This document shows positions 1-6,844 of a stretch of DNA of 17,871 nt, in pieces. Under the pieces are notes generated by a model. It searched no databases. It worked only from the letters and a program-made list of their open reading frames with translations, and was not told the DNA's origin. Positions within the stretch are counted from its first letter, which is position 1, and each line of letters starts with the position of its first letter. The DNA comes from Bacteroides sp. CAG:144 (GTDB taxonomy: Bacteria > Bacteroidota > Bacteroidia > Bacteroidales > UBA11471). Position numbers and translations under genes: made by a program. The stretch covers positions 73,299-91,169 of the forward strand of contig HF999731.1 of the NCBI GenBank assembly GCA_000434215.1. The letters are read 5' to 3'.

Positions 1-1
1 T

Positions 2-379
2 TGCGAAACGGGACTTCTCGACGATATCGACCTTATCATACCTGTCCCCCTGCATCGTACCCGAATGCGGAAGCGCGGCTACAACCAGAGTGAATGGATC
101 GCCCTCGGTATTTCCGATATTACCGGTATCACTCTCGATACACAAAGTCTCATACGCCCAAAAGCAAATCCATCACAAACACACCTTTCACTCTACGAAC
201 GATGGCTCAACACCCACAATATATTTTCACTCTCTCCCAACCACAATTGTACCGATAAACACATACTCCTTGTCGACGACATTGTTACAACCGGAGCGAC
301 CTTGCTGGCCTGTGCCCAAACTTTACGCACGGCACAACCCCGAAACATATCCTTGCTCGCCCTATCTTTTGCCCAATAA
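2..379 (+). CDS. ComF family phosphoribosyltransferase (5' end cut by window)
   Basis: The frame is open from base 2 to the TAA at 377-379, and the true start lies before the window. The translation shows the ComF hallmarks: an IIPVPLHRTRMRKRGYNQ-type segment near the start of the visible part, then the PRPP-binding loop LLVDDIVTTGAT about 35 residues before the end. The family, named after Bacillus ComFC and E. coli GntX, has a type-I PRTase fold; its usual N-terminal zinc-finger half would lie outside the window. The exact substrate is unsettled, and DNA-uptake roles are known only in some species. The next gene, pyrE, is also a PRTase but has its own promoter 121 bases downstream, so the two need not be co-transcribed. 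An ATG at 65 is internal to the conserved domain and is not the start. Confidence 0.9.
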   Translation, partial: CETGLLDDIDLIIPVPLHRTRMRKRGYNQSEWIALGISDITGITLDTQSLIRPKANPSQTHLSLYERWLNTHNIFSLSPNHNCTDKHILLVDDIVTTGATLLACAQTLRTAQPRNISLLALSFAQ

Positions 380-406
380 AAAATTAAAAACGAAATTTTC
401 CTTTTA

Positions 407-438
407 TTTTTCTATTCTCATTCTTTTTCGTACCTTTG
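407..438 (+). promoter_or_regulatory. Bacteroidetes-type promoter for pyrE operon
   Basis: TACCTTTG at 431-438 matches the -7 consensus TAnnTTTG. A T-rich -33 element (TTTT, 407-410) lies exactly 20 bases upstream, within the usual spacing. The predicted start of transcription is a few bases after 438, giving a leader of roughly 55-60 bases before the pyrE ATG at 501. The assignment comes from the motif alone. Confidence 0.65.
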
Positions 439-500
439 TTTGCCATCAAAAGTTGGCCTATATTACAACAACCCCTATTCCCATCGAAAAAACAGACATT

Positions 501-1139
501 ATGAAAACATTGGAGCGTTTAGTTGCTGAGAAACTATTAAAAATCAGTGCCGTAAAATTACAGCCCGCCTTACCGTTCACATGGGCATCGGGTTGGAAAT
601 CGCCCATTTACACCGACAATCGCAAAACACTTTCGTATCCCGCCATACGGAGCTTCATCAAAATAGAATTGTGCCGGCTTATTTTGGAAAAATTCGAGAA
701 TATCGACGCCATCGCCGGAGTTGCTACCGGAGCCATCGCGCAAGGCGCACTTATCGCCGAGCAACTGGGACTGCCCTATGTCTACGTACGTTCGGCTCCC
801 AAAGACCACGGTCTCGAAAATCTCATCGAAGGAAATCTTATTCCGGGACAGCGCGTCGTTGTCATAGAAGACCTTATTTCCACGGGAGGCAGTAGCCTCA
901 AAGCCGTCGAAGCCATCCGCAATGTCGGTTGTGAGGTCGTGGGTATGGCCGCCATATTCTCCTACCGTTTCCCCGTAGCAGAGGAACGTTTCAAGGCTGC
1001 AAATGTAGATGTTGTTACCCTCAGCAACTACGAAGCCGTACTGGAAGCTGCCCTGAAAACAGGCTACATCACCGAAGAAGATCTTGAAACTTTGAAAGAG
1101 TGGAGAAAAGATCCTGCGTCTTGGAATGTCAATAAATAA
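501..1139 (+). CDS. pyrE: Orotate phosphoribosyltransferase
   Basis: The 212-residue product matches the usual PyrE length. It converts orotate and PRPP to orotidine 5'-phosphate in pyrimidine biosynthesis, in the cytoplasm. Visible motifs are the N-terminal FTWASGWKSPIYTDNR segment (about 27-41), the catalytic-loop stretch RSAPKDHG (97-104, with K101 and H103), and the PRPP loop VVVIEDLISTGGSS (119-132). I chose the ATG at 501 because the protein then begins with the family-typical MKTLERLVAEKLL; the reading frame stays open upstream to about base 90, but that part is a shadow of comF and spans the promoter. It is the first gene of a run with SRPBCC protein, argH and a lipoprotein, with intergenic gaps of 24, 14 and 19 bases. 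Confidence 0.96.
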   Translation: MKTLERLVAEKLLKISAVKLQPALPFTWASGWKSPIYTDNRKTLSYPAIRSFIKIELCRLILEKFENIDAIAGVATGAIAQGALIAEQLGLPYVYVRSAPKDHGLENLIEGNLIPGQRVVVIEDLISTGGSSLKAVEAIRNVGCEVVGMAAIFSYRFPVAEERFKAANVDVVTLSNYEAVLEAALKTGYITEEDLETLKEWRKDPASWNVNK

Positions 1140-1163
1140 TTCACAATAAAACATTCAAGAACG

Positions 1164-1577
1164 ATGACCTCATTCGAAAGTCCCGTAAAAACAATTCCGG
1201 CAGCCATCGAAACCGTCTTCGATACATTGTCGGACTTTTCCAACCTCGAACGTCTGCGGGACAAAATACCCGAAGATAAGGTTCAGAATTTCAATTGCGA
1301 TCCCGATAATTGCCGTTTTACGATAAGCCCGGCCGGAAATATAGCCGTACGCATCGTCGAAAGAGAGCCGTACAAAACCATCAAACTCGAAACCGTCGAG
1401 TCTCCGGTTCCTTTCTTCATTTGGGTACAACTGCTACCGACACCCGAAGGAAACACGGCATTGAAACTCACGCTCCGCGCCGAGTTGAATCCTTTCATCA
1501 GAGGCATGATTTCAAAACCCTTGCAAGAAGGCGTCAACAAATTAGCCGAGACGATCGCTTTCTTGCCGTTTGACTAA
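1164..1577 (+). CDS. SRPBCC-fold (START-like) small protein
   Basis: This 137-residue protein has the layout of a polyketide-cyclase/START-like fold: an opening strand (FESPVKTIPA), a helix with the typical VFDTLSDFSNLERL pattern (about 18-31), a central run of strands, and a long amphipathic C-terminal helix (about 110-133). SRPBCC proteins bind hydrophobic ligands in a deep cavity, but no ligand or reaction can be read from this sequence. There is no signal peptide, so it is probably cytoplasmic. It sits between pyrE (24 bases upstream) and argH (14 bases downstream) and must be co-transcribed with them. From memory, a gene of this kind sits at this place in other Bacteroidales, suggesting a housekeeping rather than an accessory role. 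Family assignment is fairly secure; the function is unknown. Confidence 0.75.
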   Translation: MTSFESPVKTIPAAIETVFDTLSDFSNLERLRDKIPEDKVQNFNCDPDNCRFTISPAGNIAVRIVEREPYKTIKLETVESPVPFFIWVQLLPTPEGNTALKLTLRAELNPFIRGMISKPLQEGVNKLAETIAFLPFD

Positions 1578-1591
1578 AAAACGACACAGAT

Positions 1592-2932
1592 ATGGCTCAA
1601 AAACTTTGGGAAAAAAACGTAAAGGTCGATGCCAGCATCGACCTTTTTACGGTAGGCCGAGACCGCGAAATGGACTTATACCTCGCCCGTTATGATATTC
1701 TCGGTTCTATCGCGCACATTACCATGCTTGAAAGCATCGGATTACTGACCCGCGAAGAACTCGACAAGCTGACTCAGGAACTACGGAACATCTACGCCAT
1801 AGCCGAAAAAGGTGATTTTCTCATCGAAGACGGCGTCGAAGATGTCCACTCCCAAGTCGAACTGATGTTGACACGCAGTCTCGGCGACATCGGGAAAAAA
1901 ATACACAGCGGACGCAGCCGCAACGACCAAGTACTGGTAGACCTGAAATTGTTTATCCGCTCGGAATTGCAAAGTGTCGTAGAACTTACCGACAATCTCT
2001 TCACGACACTTATTGCCCAAAGCGAGAAATACAAAAACGTACTGATGCCGGGCTATACGCACTTGCAAGTAGCCATGCCGTCATCATTCGGACTTTGGTT
2101 CGGCGCCTATGCCGAAAGCCTCGTCGATGACCTCACCGTATTGCAAGCCGCTTACCGGGTAAGTAACCGCAACCCATTGGGATCGGCAGCGGGATACGGA
2201 TCATCGTTTCCTCTCGACCGGAGTCTTACGACCCGGCTGCTCGGGTTCGATTCGATGAACTACAATGTCGTTTACGCCCAAATGGGACGGGGAAAAACCG
2301 AGCGCATCGTCGCATCGGCTTTGGCATCGATCGCCGCCACCTTGTCGAAGCTGGCTTTCGATGCTTGCCTGTTCAACTCCCAAAACTTCGGATTCATCAA
2401 ATTGCCCGATGCTTACACCACCGGATCGAGCATCATGCCGCATAAGAAAAATCCCGACGTATTCGAACTTACACGGGCCAAATGCAATAAAATACAGGCT
2501 CTTCCTTACCAGATAACCCTCATCGCCAACAATCTGCCGTCGGGCTACTTCCGGGATTTGCAAATCATCAAAGAGGTATTTCTCCCGGCTTTCGATGAGT
2601 TGAAAGATTGCTTACGCATGGTCGAACAGATGATGAGCCGCATCACCGTCAACGAGCATATCCTCGACGACTGCCGGTATGACCCCATTTTCAGTGTCGA
2701 AGAAGTAAACCGGCTTACTCTCGAAGGGACGCCTTTCCGCGATGCCTACAAGCAGGTAGGGCTACGCATCGAAGCCGGAGATTTCACCCCGAACAAAGAT
2801 GTACATCATACGCACGAAGGCAGCATAGGCAACCTTTGCAACGAGCAAATCTCATCATTGGAAAAAAGCATCGTGCAGGATTTCGATTTCGGGAAAACGC
2901 AGGCCGCTTTCGACTCCCTATTGGGTCGCTAA
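1592..2932 (+). CDS. argH: Argininosuccinate lyase
   Basis: The 446-residue product is a full-length member of the fumarase/aspartase superfamily that splits argininosuccinate into arginine and fumarate, the last step of arginine synthesis. The three superfamily signatures are present in order: SGRSRNDQV (106-114), GYTHLQVAMPSS (154-165, with catalytic base H157) and GSSIMPHKKNPD (278-289, whose flexible loop carries the catalytic serine). The N-terminal LWEKNVKVD segment resembles the usual LWGGRF start, though the GGRF part is altered (EKNV), a variation I believe is common in Bacteroidetes. The ATG follows the SRPBCC stop by 14 bases and the downstream lipoprotein starts 19 bases after the stop, so the gene is inside the pyrE operon. 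Its partner argG is not in the window. Confidence 0.96.
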   Translation: MAQKLWEKNVKVDASIDLFTVGRDREMDLYLARYDILGSIAHITMLESIGLLTREELDKLTQELRNIYAIAEKGDFLIEDGVEDVHSQVELMLTRSLGDIGKKIHSGRSRNDQVLVDLKLFIRSELQSVVELTDNLFTTLIAQSEKYKNVLMPGYTHLQVAMPSSFGLWFGAYAESLVDDLTVLQAAYRVSNRNPLGSAAGYGSSFPLDRSLTTRLLGFDSMNYNVVYAQMGRGKTERIVASALASIAATLSKLAFDACLFNSQNFGFIKLPDAYTTGSSIMPHKKNPDVFELTRAKCNKIQALPYQITLIANNLPSGYFRDLQIIKEVFLPAFDELKDCLRMVEQMMSRITVNEHILDDCRYDPIFSVEEVNRLTLEGTPFRDAYKQVGLRIEAGDFTPNKDVHHTHEGSIGNLCNEQISSLEKSIVQDFDFGKTQAAFDSLLGR

Positions 2933-2951
2933 TCACTTTTCGGTACACACG

Positions 2952-3431
2952 ATGAAACGTATACTTTTCTATACCTTTTCGATTTTGGCATTCTGCCTAT
3001 ACGGATGCGACAATTACGATGACCAACGCCTACCCGCCCGCCCCGTGCATATCGAAATCTATTCAGCACAGTGGAGTGTCTACGGCGTACACGGCTATAT
3101 GGAATGGCAGACCTTTGTAAAAAGTTCTCTGCCGAAAGGCTTTTCGTGGACAGCCAACAGTTATTCCGGTTTCGGCGGCGTACTGCTCGCCTGCGGACTG
3201 AATAACGAACTTCTCGCCTACGACATGGCCTGCCCCATCGAATGCCAAAGCAATGTACGTATAGAAGTAGACGAAGAAGCCGGCATTGCCGTATGTCGTA
3301 AATGCGGATCAACCTACGACGTCTTCAACGGTTACGGGCAACCCCTCTCGGGACGCGCCCAAGAAAAAAAATACGGGCTTACTTCCTATATCGTAACCAA
3401 CACATCAATAGGGTACCTTATTTCCCGATGA
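2952..3431 (+). CDS. Lipoprotein with Rieske-like, four-cysteine C-terminal segment
   Basis: The 159-residue product begins with a lipoprotein signal peptide (hydrophobic stretch to about residue 15, lipobox LYGC, lipidated C19), so it is likely anchored in the inner or outer membrane facing the periplasm. The C-terminal half resembles a Rieske-type fold: CPIEC (94-98), a hairpin stretch, then CRKCGSTYDVFNGYG (115-129) and PLSG (131-134). In true Rieske proteins the ligands are C-x-H and C-x2-H; here both pairs look to be cysteines (C94, C98, C115, C118), a pattern more like a zinc or single-iron site. Function and metal are unknown. It is the last gene of the pyrE operon, starts 19 bases after argH, and ends just before a strong hairpin. 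Existence of the gene is well supported; the fold is an inference. Confidence 0.85.
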   Translation: MKRILFYTFSILAFCLYGCDNYDDQRLPARPVHIEIYSAQWSVYGVHGYMEWQTFVKSSLPKGFSWTANSYSGFGGVLLACGLNNELLAYDMACPIECQSNVRIEVDEEAGIAVCRKCGSTYDVFNGYGQPLSGRAQEKKYGLTSYIVTNTSIGYLISR

Positions 3432-3433
3432 TG

Positions 3434-3481
3434 AACAAGTAAACGAGCCGCATCGATTTTGATGCGGCTCGTTTACTTGTT
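3434..3481 (+). terminator. Perfect 21-bp hairpin ending the pyrE-argH operon
   Basis: Bases 3434-3454 pair without mismatch with 3461-3481 around a six-base loop (GATTTT). The hairpin starts three bases after the lipoprotein stop codon. The tract after it is T-rich but not a clean T run (TTCTCCTTAT), and the stem is longer than most intrinsic terminators, so it may also stabilise the 3' end of the mRNA. Confidence 0.75.
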
Positions 3482-3863
3482 TCTCCTTATCACCGACACA
3501 CCCGATAAATTTCTGCAAAGAGGTAGTCTCAATGAGATTCCTCGCATGCACTCGGAATGACAAACGTGCGGATGGCCTCAAAAGCCCTTTGTCATTCTGA
3601 ACGAAACGTAGTGGAGTAAAGAATCCCTACCAAATGAGCGTATGGCATGAGATCTCTCACTTTCGTTCGAGATGACAGGGATGTCATACTGAGGTGCGGA
3701 AGCACCGAAGAATCTCAAACAAAAAGCGTGAGCTCCTTCCCACTCGACCGAAAACCTCGATTCGGAACAACCATACAAGTCCCCCATAATATAAATACCC
3801 ATGCAAGGGTACTATTCGAGAAGAACGACACTCCATTTACAAAAATATCCATCGAAAAATACA
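3482..3863. other. Gene-free stretch between convergent operons, holding repeats
   Basis: These 382 bases lie between the end of the pyrE operon and the end of the exporter operon, so the flanking genes converge. Short open frames exist (for example 3578-3802 minus and 3647-3886 plus) but they run straight through the repeat copies and show no protein-like features. The recognisable content is four repeat copies (3534-3716). A short TACCC/GGGTA inverted repeat lies near 3797-3813. No clear terminator for the exporter operon was found. Confidence 0.7.
3534..3716. repeat. Four degenerate TGTCAT...GAATCTC elements in two inverted pairs
   Basis: Four copies of a 29-37 base unit are present: 3534-3562 (minus orientation), 3590-3626 (plus), 3649-3677 (minus) and 3682-3716 (plus). 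Each begins TGTCAT, continues with a CTGA/CCGA/TCGA box and purine-rich middle, and ends in a GAATC/GATCTC box. Copies one and two face each other across 27 bases, copies three and four across 4 bases, so each pair can fold into a long hairpin. Copy four also has an internal GGTGC/GCACC stem. From memory, TGTCATTCTGAGCGAAGCGAAGAATC-like elements are scattered between genes in many bacterial genomes. Confidence 0.7.
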
Positions 3864-4982
3864 TCAACTGCTCTTCTTATAACTGAGAACCGCCCACACG
3901 TTCAGAGCCACAGCGAAAGTGCACAAGGCGAGAAACTGAGGTATAAGCTCCACAAAAGCACTTCCTTTGAGATAGACCAAGCGCATTACCTGCATAAAAT
4001 ATTTCAACGGATTGAATATAGTAATGACTTGCGCCCATTGGGGCATACTGGCTACCGGGGTAAACAGTCCGCTCATCAAGATGAAAATCATAATGAAGAA
4101 AAACATGACGAACATCGCCTGCTGTATCGTATCGGAATAATTCGAGATAATCAACCCGAACCCAGAAACAACCAGTATATATATGGTCGCAAACAAAAAT
4201 ATCGTCAACAAGCTACCTGCGGGATTTATCCCGTACACCAAAGCTGCCAAAATCATACACAATCCCAATACGATAAACCCGATGACCCAATAGGGTATGA
4301 GTTTCGCCAATACAAACATGGATTTTTTTACCGGTGTTACATTGATCTGTTCTATCGTTCCGGCCTCTTTTTCCCCGACGATATTCAAAGCCGGAAGAAA
4401 TCCGGTAAGCAATGTCAGCAACATGACCATTAGGGCCGGGATCATAAATACCTTATAATCGAGATGCGGATTGAACTTATATTGAGGTATAACACCAAAA
4501 ACGGGAGCAGAGACAGCCATCGCATTCGATTCTCCGATATATTCGGTTCTCAATTCGACGGAATAATCGGCGAGTATCGACGATAGATAAGAGCTTCCCA
4601 AACCACCCTTCGTCCCGTTCACGGCATTGGCCCGAATCGATATTTTTCCGACTTCACCATTTACCATATCTTTTTCAAAACCATCGGGTATCTCGAGAAT
4701 AACGTCGGCATCACCCGACTCGATACGTTGCATCGCCTGCTCGTTTGTATCGGAGACATCGGCCAGAACGAAATAGCCCGAAGAGACAATTTTCCGTATA
4801 AGACGTTCCGAATCGGGGCTATGATCATTATCGATAACACTCAATTTCACGTTCTTGATCTCCTGATCGGCCGCCCACGGAAGAACCAGCATTATCATCA
4901 ACGGCATCACGATTATCAGCCTCGGGAGGAACGAATTTCTCACAATCTGCTTAAACTCCTTTTCTATCAAGTACTTCAACAT
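3864..4982 (-). CDS. ABC-2 type exporter permease (YbhR-like), second of pair
   Basis: This 372-residue permease has the ABC-2 layout with an extra-cytoplasmic insert: an amphipathic N-terminus (MLKYLIEKEFKQIVRN), a first membrane helix (about 22-38), a periplasmic domain (about 40-175), then five hydrophobic helices from about 178 to the C-terminus. A conserved GEKEAGTIEQINVTP stretch (about 203-217) is the coupling segment that contacts the ATPase; E. coli YbhR/YbhS and YhhJ share this plan. It starts seven bases after the stop of the other permease and is the last gene of the exporter operon. The two permeases should form the transmembrane pore, fed by the two ATPases and joined to the HlyD-like adaptor and TolC channel. 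The cargo cannot be read from sequence; drugs, cations or lipids are options in related systems. Confidence 0.92.
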   Translation of the reverse strand: MLKYLIEKEFKQIVRNSFLPRLIIVMPLMIMLVLPWAADQEIKNVKLSVIDNDHSPDSERLIRKIVSSGYFVLADVSDTNEQAMQRIESGDADVILEIPDGFEKDMVNGEVGKISIRANAVNGTKGGLGSSYLSSILADYSVELRTEYIGESNAMAVSAPVFGVIPQYKFNPHLDYKVFMIPALMVMLLTLLTGFLPALNIVGEKEAGTIEQINVTPVKKSMFVLAKLIPYWVIGFIVLGLCMILAALVYGINPAGSLLTIFLFATIYILVVSGFGLIISNYSDTIQQAMFVMFFFIMIFILMSGLFTPVASMPQWAQVITIFNPLKYFMQVMRLVYLKGSAFVELIPQFLALCTFAVALNVWAVLSYKKSS

Positions 4983-4989
4983 GGCTATC

Positions 4990-6096
4990 TTAACTTAAAC
5001 GGGTTTTAAACTTTTTGAGACTCAATACCAGCAGGAAGCAAGTCATCACCGCCAAAATGCCAAACTCTCTCATCACGAATTCGATTCCTACACCTTGTAT
5101 CATGATTTTTCTTATCGCCTCGATATACCACCTCGCCGGCACTATCGCCGAGATCCATTGTAAAACAGCCGGCATACTCTCGATAGGAAATACCAACCCC
5201 GACAGTATCATCGTAGGCATCATCAGCCCCATACCCGAAGCCAATATAGCCGCCATCTGCGTATCGACAAGGGTGGAAATGAGCAACCCCAGCGACAAAG
5301 CCAAAAAGATAAATACCAACGATATGAACATGAGCGAAAATATATTCCCCGCTACCGGGACACCGAGAACAAAGACCGATAACAAAAGTATCGTTATCAG
5401 GTTGAGTATAGACAAGACAAAATAAGGAACGGCCTTTGCCAAGATAATAAAGATAGGCCTCATCGGTGATGCAAGCAATACCTCCATCGTTCCCGTCTCT
5501 TTTTCCCGTACAATGGCAATTGATGTCATCATGGCACAAATAAGCATCAGTATCATGCCCATCACACCGGGAACGAAATTATAGGCACTCTCCGACTGAG
5601 GATTGAACAGCATTTTTATTTCGGGCACGATACGGAACGGCGTCTTTCCCTGCTCCGACAACGATTGCTGGTAAGAGGCCAATATATTTGAAGCATATCC
5701 GGTAATCATCGAAGCCTGATTGGGTTCGGTTCCGTCGGTAATCAACTGTACCGACGCATCGCCGGTGCGCATCAGATTTTCGGCGAAATTGTCGCTAAAC
5801 ACGATGACAAGATTTATTTTTCCATACTTGAAAATGTCATTGATTTCATCGACGTCGGTCAGTTCTTCGACAAAATCGAAATACGAACTTGCCCGAAATT
5901 TCTCTATGATCTGACGAGTCGCCACATCTTTCGACGGGTCGAACACGGCGACCTGCACATCTTTTACCTCGGTCGTAATGGCAAACCCGAAAAGCAACAT
6001 CTGTACGACCGGTATTCCGAGCAATATCAGCATCGTACGCTTATCTCGGAATATATGATAAAACTCTTTCTTTACAAACGATATAAACTGTCTCAT
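4990..6096 (-). CDS. ABC-2 type exporter permease (YbhS-like), first of pair
   Basis: The product is 368 residues when started at the ATG at 6096, which is preceded by a strong AAGGAG-type ribosome site inside the end of the ATPase gene; a longer frame open to 6195 merely overlaps that gene. The N-terminus MRQFISFVKKEFYHIFRDKRT and first helix (about 21-40) are typical of the family, followed by a periplasmic domain (about 42-170) and five C-terminal helices. The coupling motif REKETGTMEVLLASPMRP (about 202-219) is clear. One base separates it from the upstream ATPase stop and seven bases from the downstream permease start, so translation of the set is probably coupled. It is the likely heterodimer partner of the downstream permease. 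Confidence 0.93.
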   Translation of the reverse strand: MRQFISFVKKEFYHIFRDKRTMLILLGIPVVQMLLFGFAITTEVKDVQVAVFDPSKDVATRQIIEKFRASSYFDFVEELTDVDEINDIFKYGKINLVIVFSDNFAENLMRTGDASVQLITDGTEPNQASMITGYASNILASYQQSLSEQGKTPFRIVPEIKMLFNPQSESAYNFVPGVMGMILMLICAMMTSIAIVREKETGTMEVLLASPMRPIFIILAKAVPYFVLSILNLITILLLSVFVLGVPVAGNIFSLMFISLVFIFLALSLGLLISTLVDTQMAAILASGMGLMMPTMILSGLVFPIESMPAVLQWISAIVPARWYIEAIRKIMIQGVGIEFVMREFGILAVMTCFLLVLSLKKFKTRLS

Positions 6097-6097
6097 A

Positions 6098-6844
6098 TCA
6101 ATCTCCTTTCCGTGTCGCTTCCCTCGCCAGCCGGTGGAATACTTCGTCCATCGATTCCGCAGCAAACTGTTTTCGTAAATTATCCGGCGAGTCAAGCGCT
6201 TTTATTTTTCCGTCGACCATGATGGAAAGCCGGTCGCAATACTCGGCCTCGTCCATATAATGAGTCGTAACAAATACCGTTATACCCCGCTCGGCCGCCT
6301 GATAGATAAGTTCCCAAAACTGCCTGCGTGTTACCGGATCGACCCCACCTGTCGGCTCATCAAGAAAAACGACTTTCGGTTCATGAAAGATAGAAACCGA
6401 AAACGACAACTTCTGTTTCCAGCCCAACGGTAAAGACTTCACCAGCGTATTCCGTTCTTCCTCAAAGCCCAATTCGTGCAATATACGGTCGGTCTCCGAC
6501 GCGATCGTTTTCGTTTTCATACCGTAAATTCCTCCGAAAAGGCGTAAATTCTCCCATACTTTGAGATCTTCGTAAAGAGAAAATTTCTGACTCATATACC
6601 CGATATTTTTTTTCACGGCCTCGGATTGCCGGGCAATATCGAAACCGGCCACCCGACCGACGCCCGAAGTAGGAGTGCTCAACCCGCACAACATACGCAT
6701 GGCGGTTGTCTTTCCGGCACCGTTCGCACCCAAAAATCCGAAGATTTCTCCGCGCCGGACATCGAACGATATGTGGTCGACAGCCGTAAAATTGCCGAAC
6801 GTCTTGGTCAGTTCTTCGGTATGTATGACAATATTATTTTCCAT
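6098..6844 (-). CDS. ABC exporter ATPase B (non-canonical signature loop)
   Basis: The 248-residue nucleotide-binding domain has Walker A GANGAGKT (39-46), Q-loop glutamine Q86 (YMSQKF), Walker B VVFLDE (158-163) with the catalytic glutamate, and switch histidine H195 (VTTHYMDEAE). The ABC signature is not LSGGQ but LPLGW (138-142). To my knowledge the C-terminal half of E. coli YbhF has a similar LPLG-type loop, so this looks like a family trait rather than damage. The start overlaps the end of ATPase A by 11 bases, and the stop is one base before the permease start. It probably pairs with ATPase A as a heterodimer that drives the two permeases. Confidence 0.95.
   Translation of the reverse strand: MENNIVIHTEELTKTFGNFTAVDHISFDVRRGEIFGFLGANGAGKTTAMRMLCGLSTPTSGVGRVAGFDIARQSEAVKKNIGYMSQKFSLYEDLKVWENLRLFGGIYGMKTKTIASETDRILHELGFEEERNTLVKSLPLGWKQKLSFSVSIFHEPKVVFLDEPTGGVDPVTRRQFWELIYQAAERGITVFVTTHYMDEAEYCDRLSIMVDGKIKALDSPDNLRKQFAAESMDEVFHRLAREATRKGD

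Noticed and set aside
90..500. Upstream extension of the pyrE reading frame by 137 codons
   Set aside because: It overlaps comF in another frame and spans the promoter at 407-438. The family-typical PyrE start is at 501 and the length from there is normal.
570..1154. Long minus-strand open frame opposite pyrE
   Set aside because: It is a mirror of pyrE codon structure with no recognisable protein motif and no promoter.
2929..3312. Minus-strand frame opposite the lipoprotein gene
   Set aside because: Arg-rich, low-complexity translation typical of an antisense shadow; the plus-strand gene has a lipobox and operon spacing.
3534..3716. Possible short CRISPR array
   Set aside because: The four units differ in sequence, alternate in orientation and have unequal spacers of 27, 22 and 4 bases. 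No cas gene is present.
3801..4433. 210-codon plus-strand frame opposite the ABC-2 permease
   Set aside because: The translation is rich in His, Gln and Tyr with no membrane or domain pattern; the minus-strand permease is clearly genuine.
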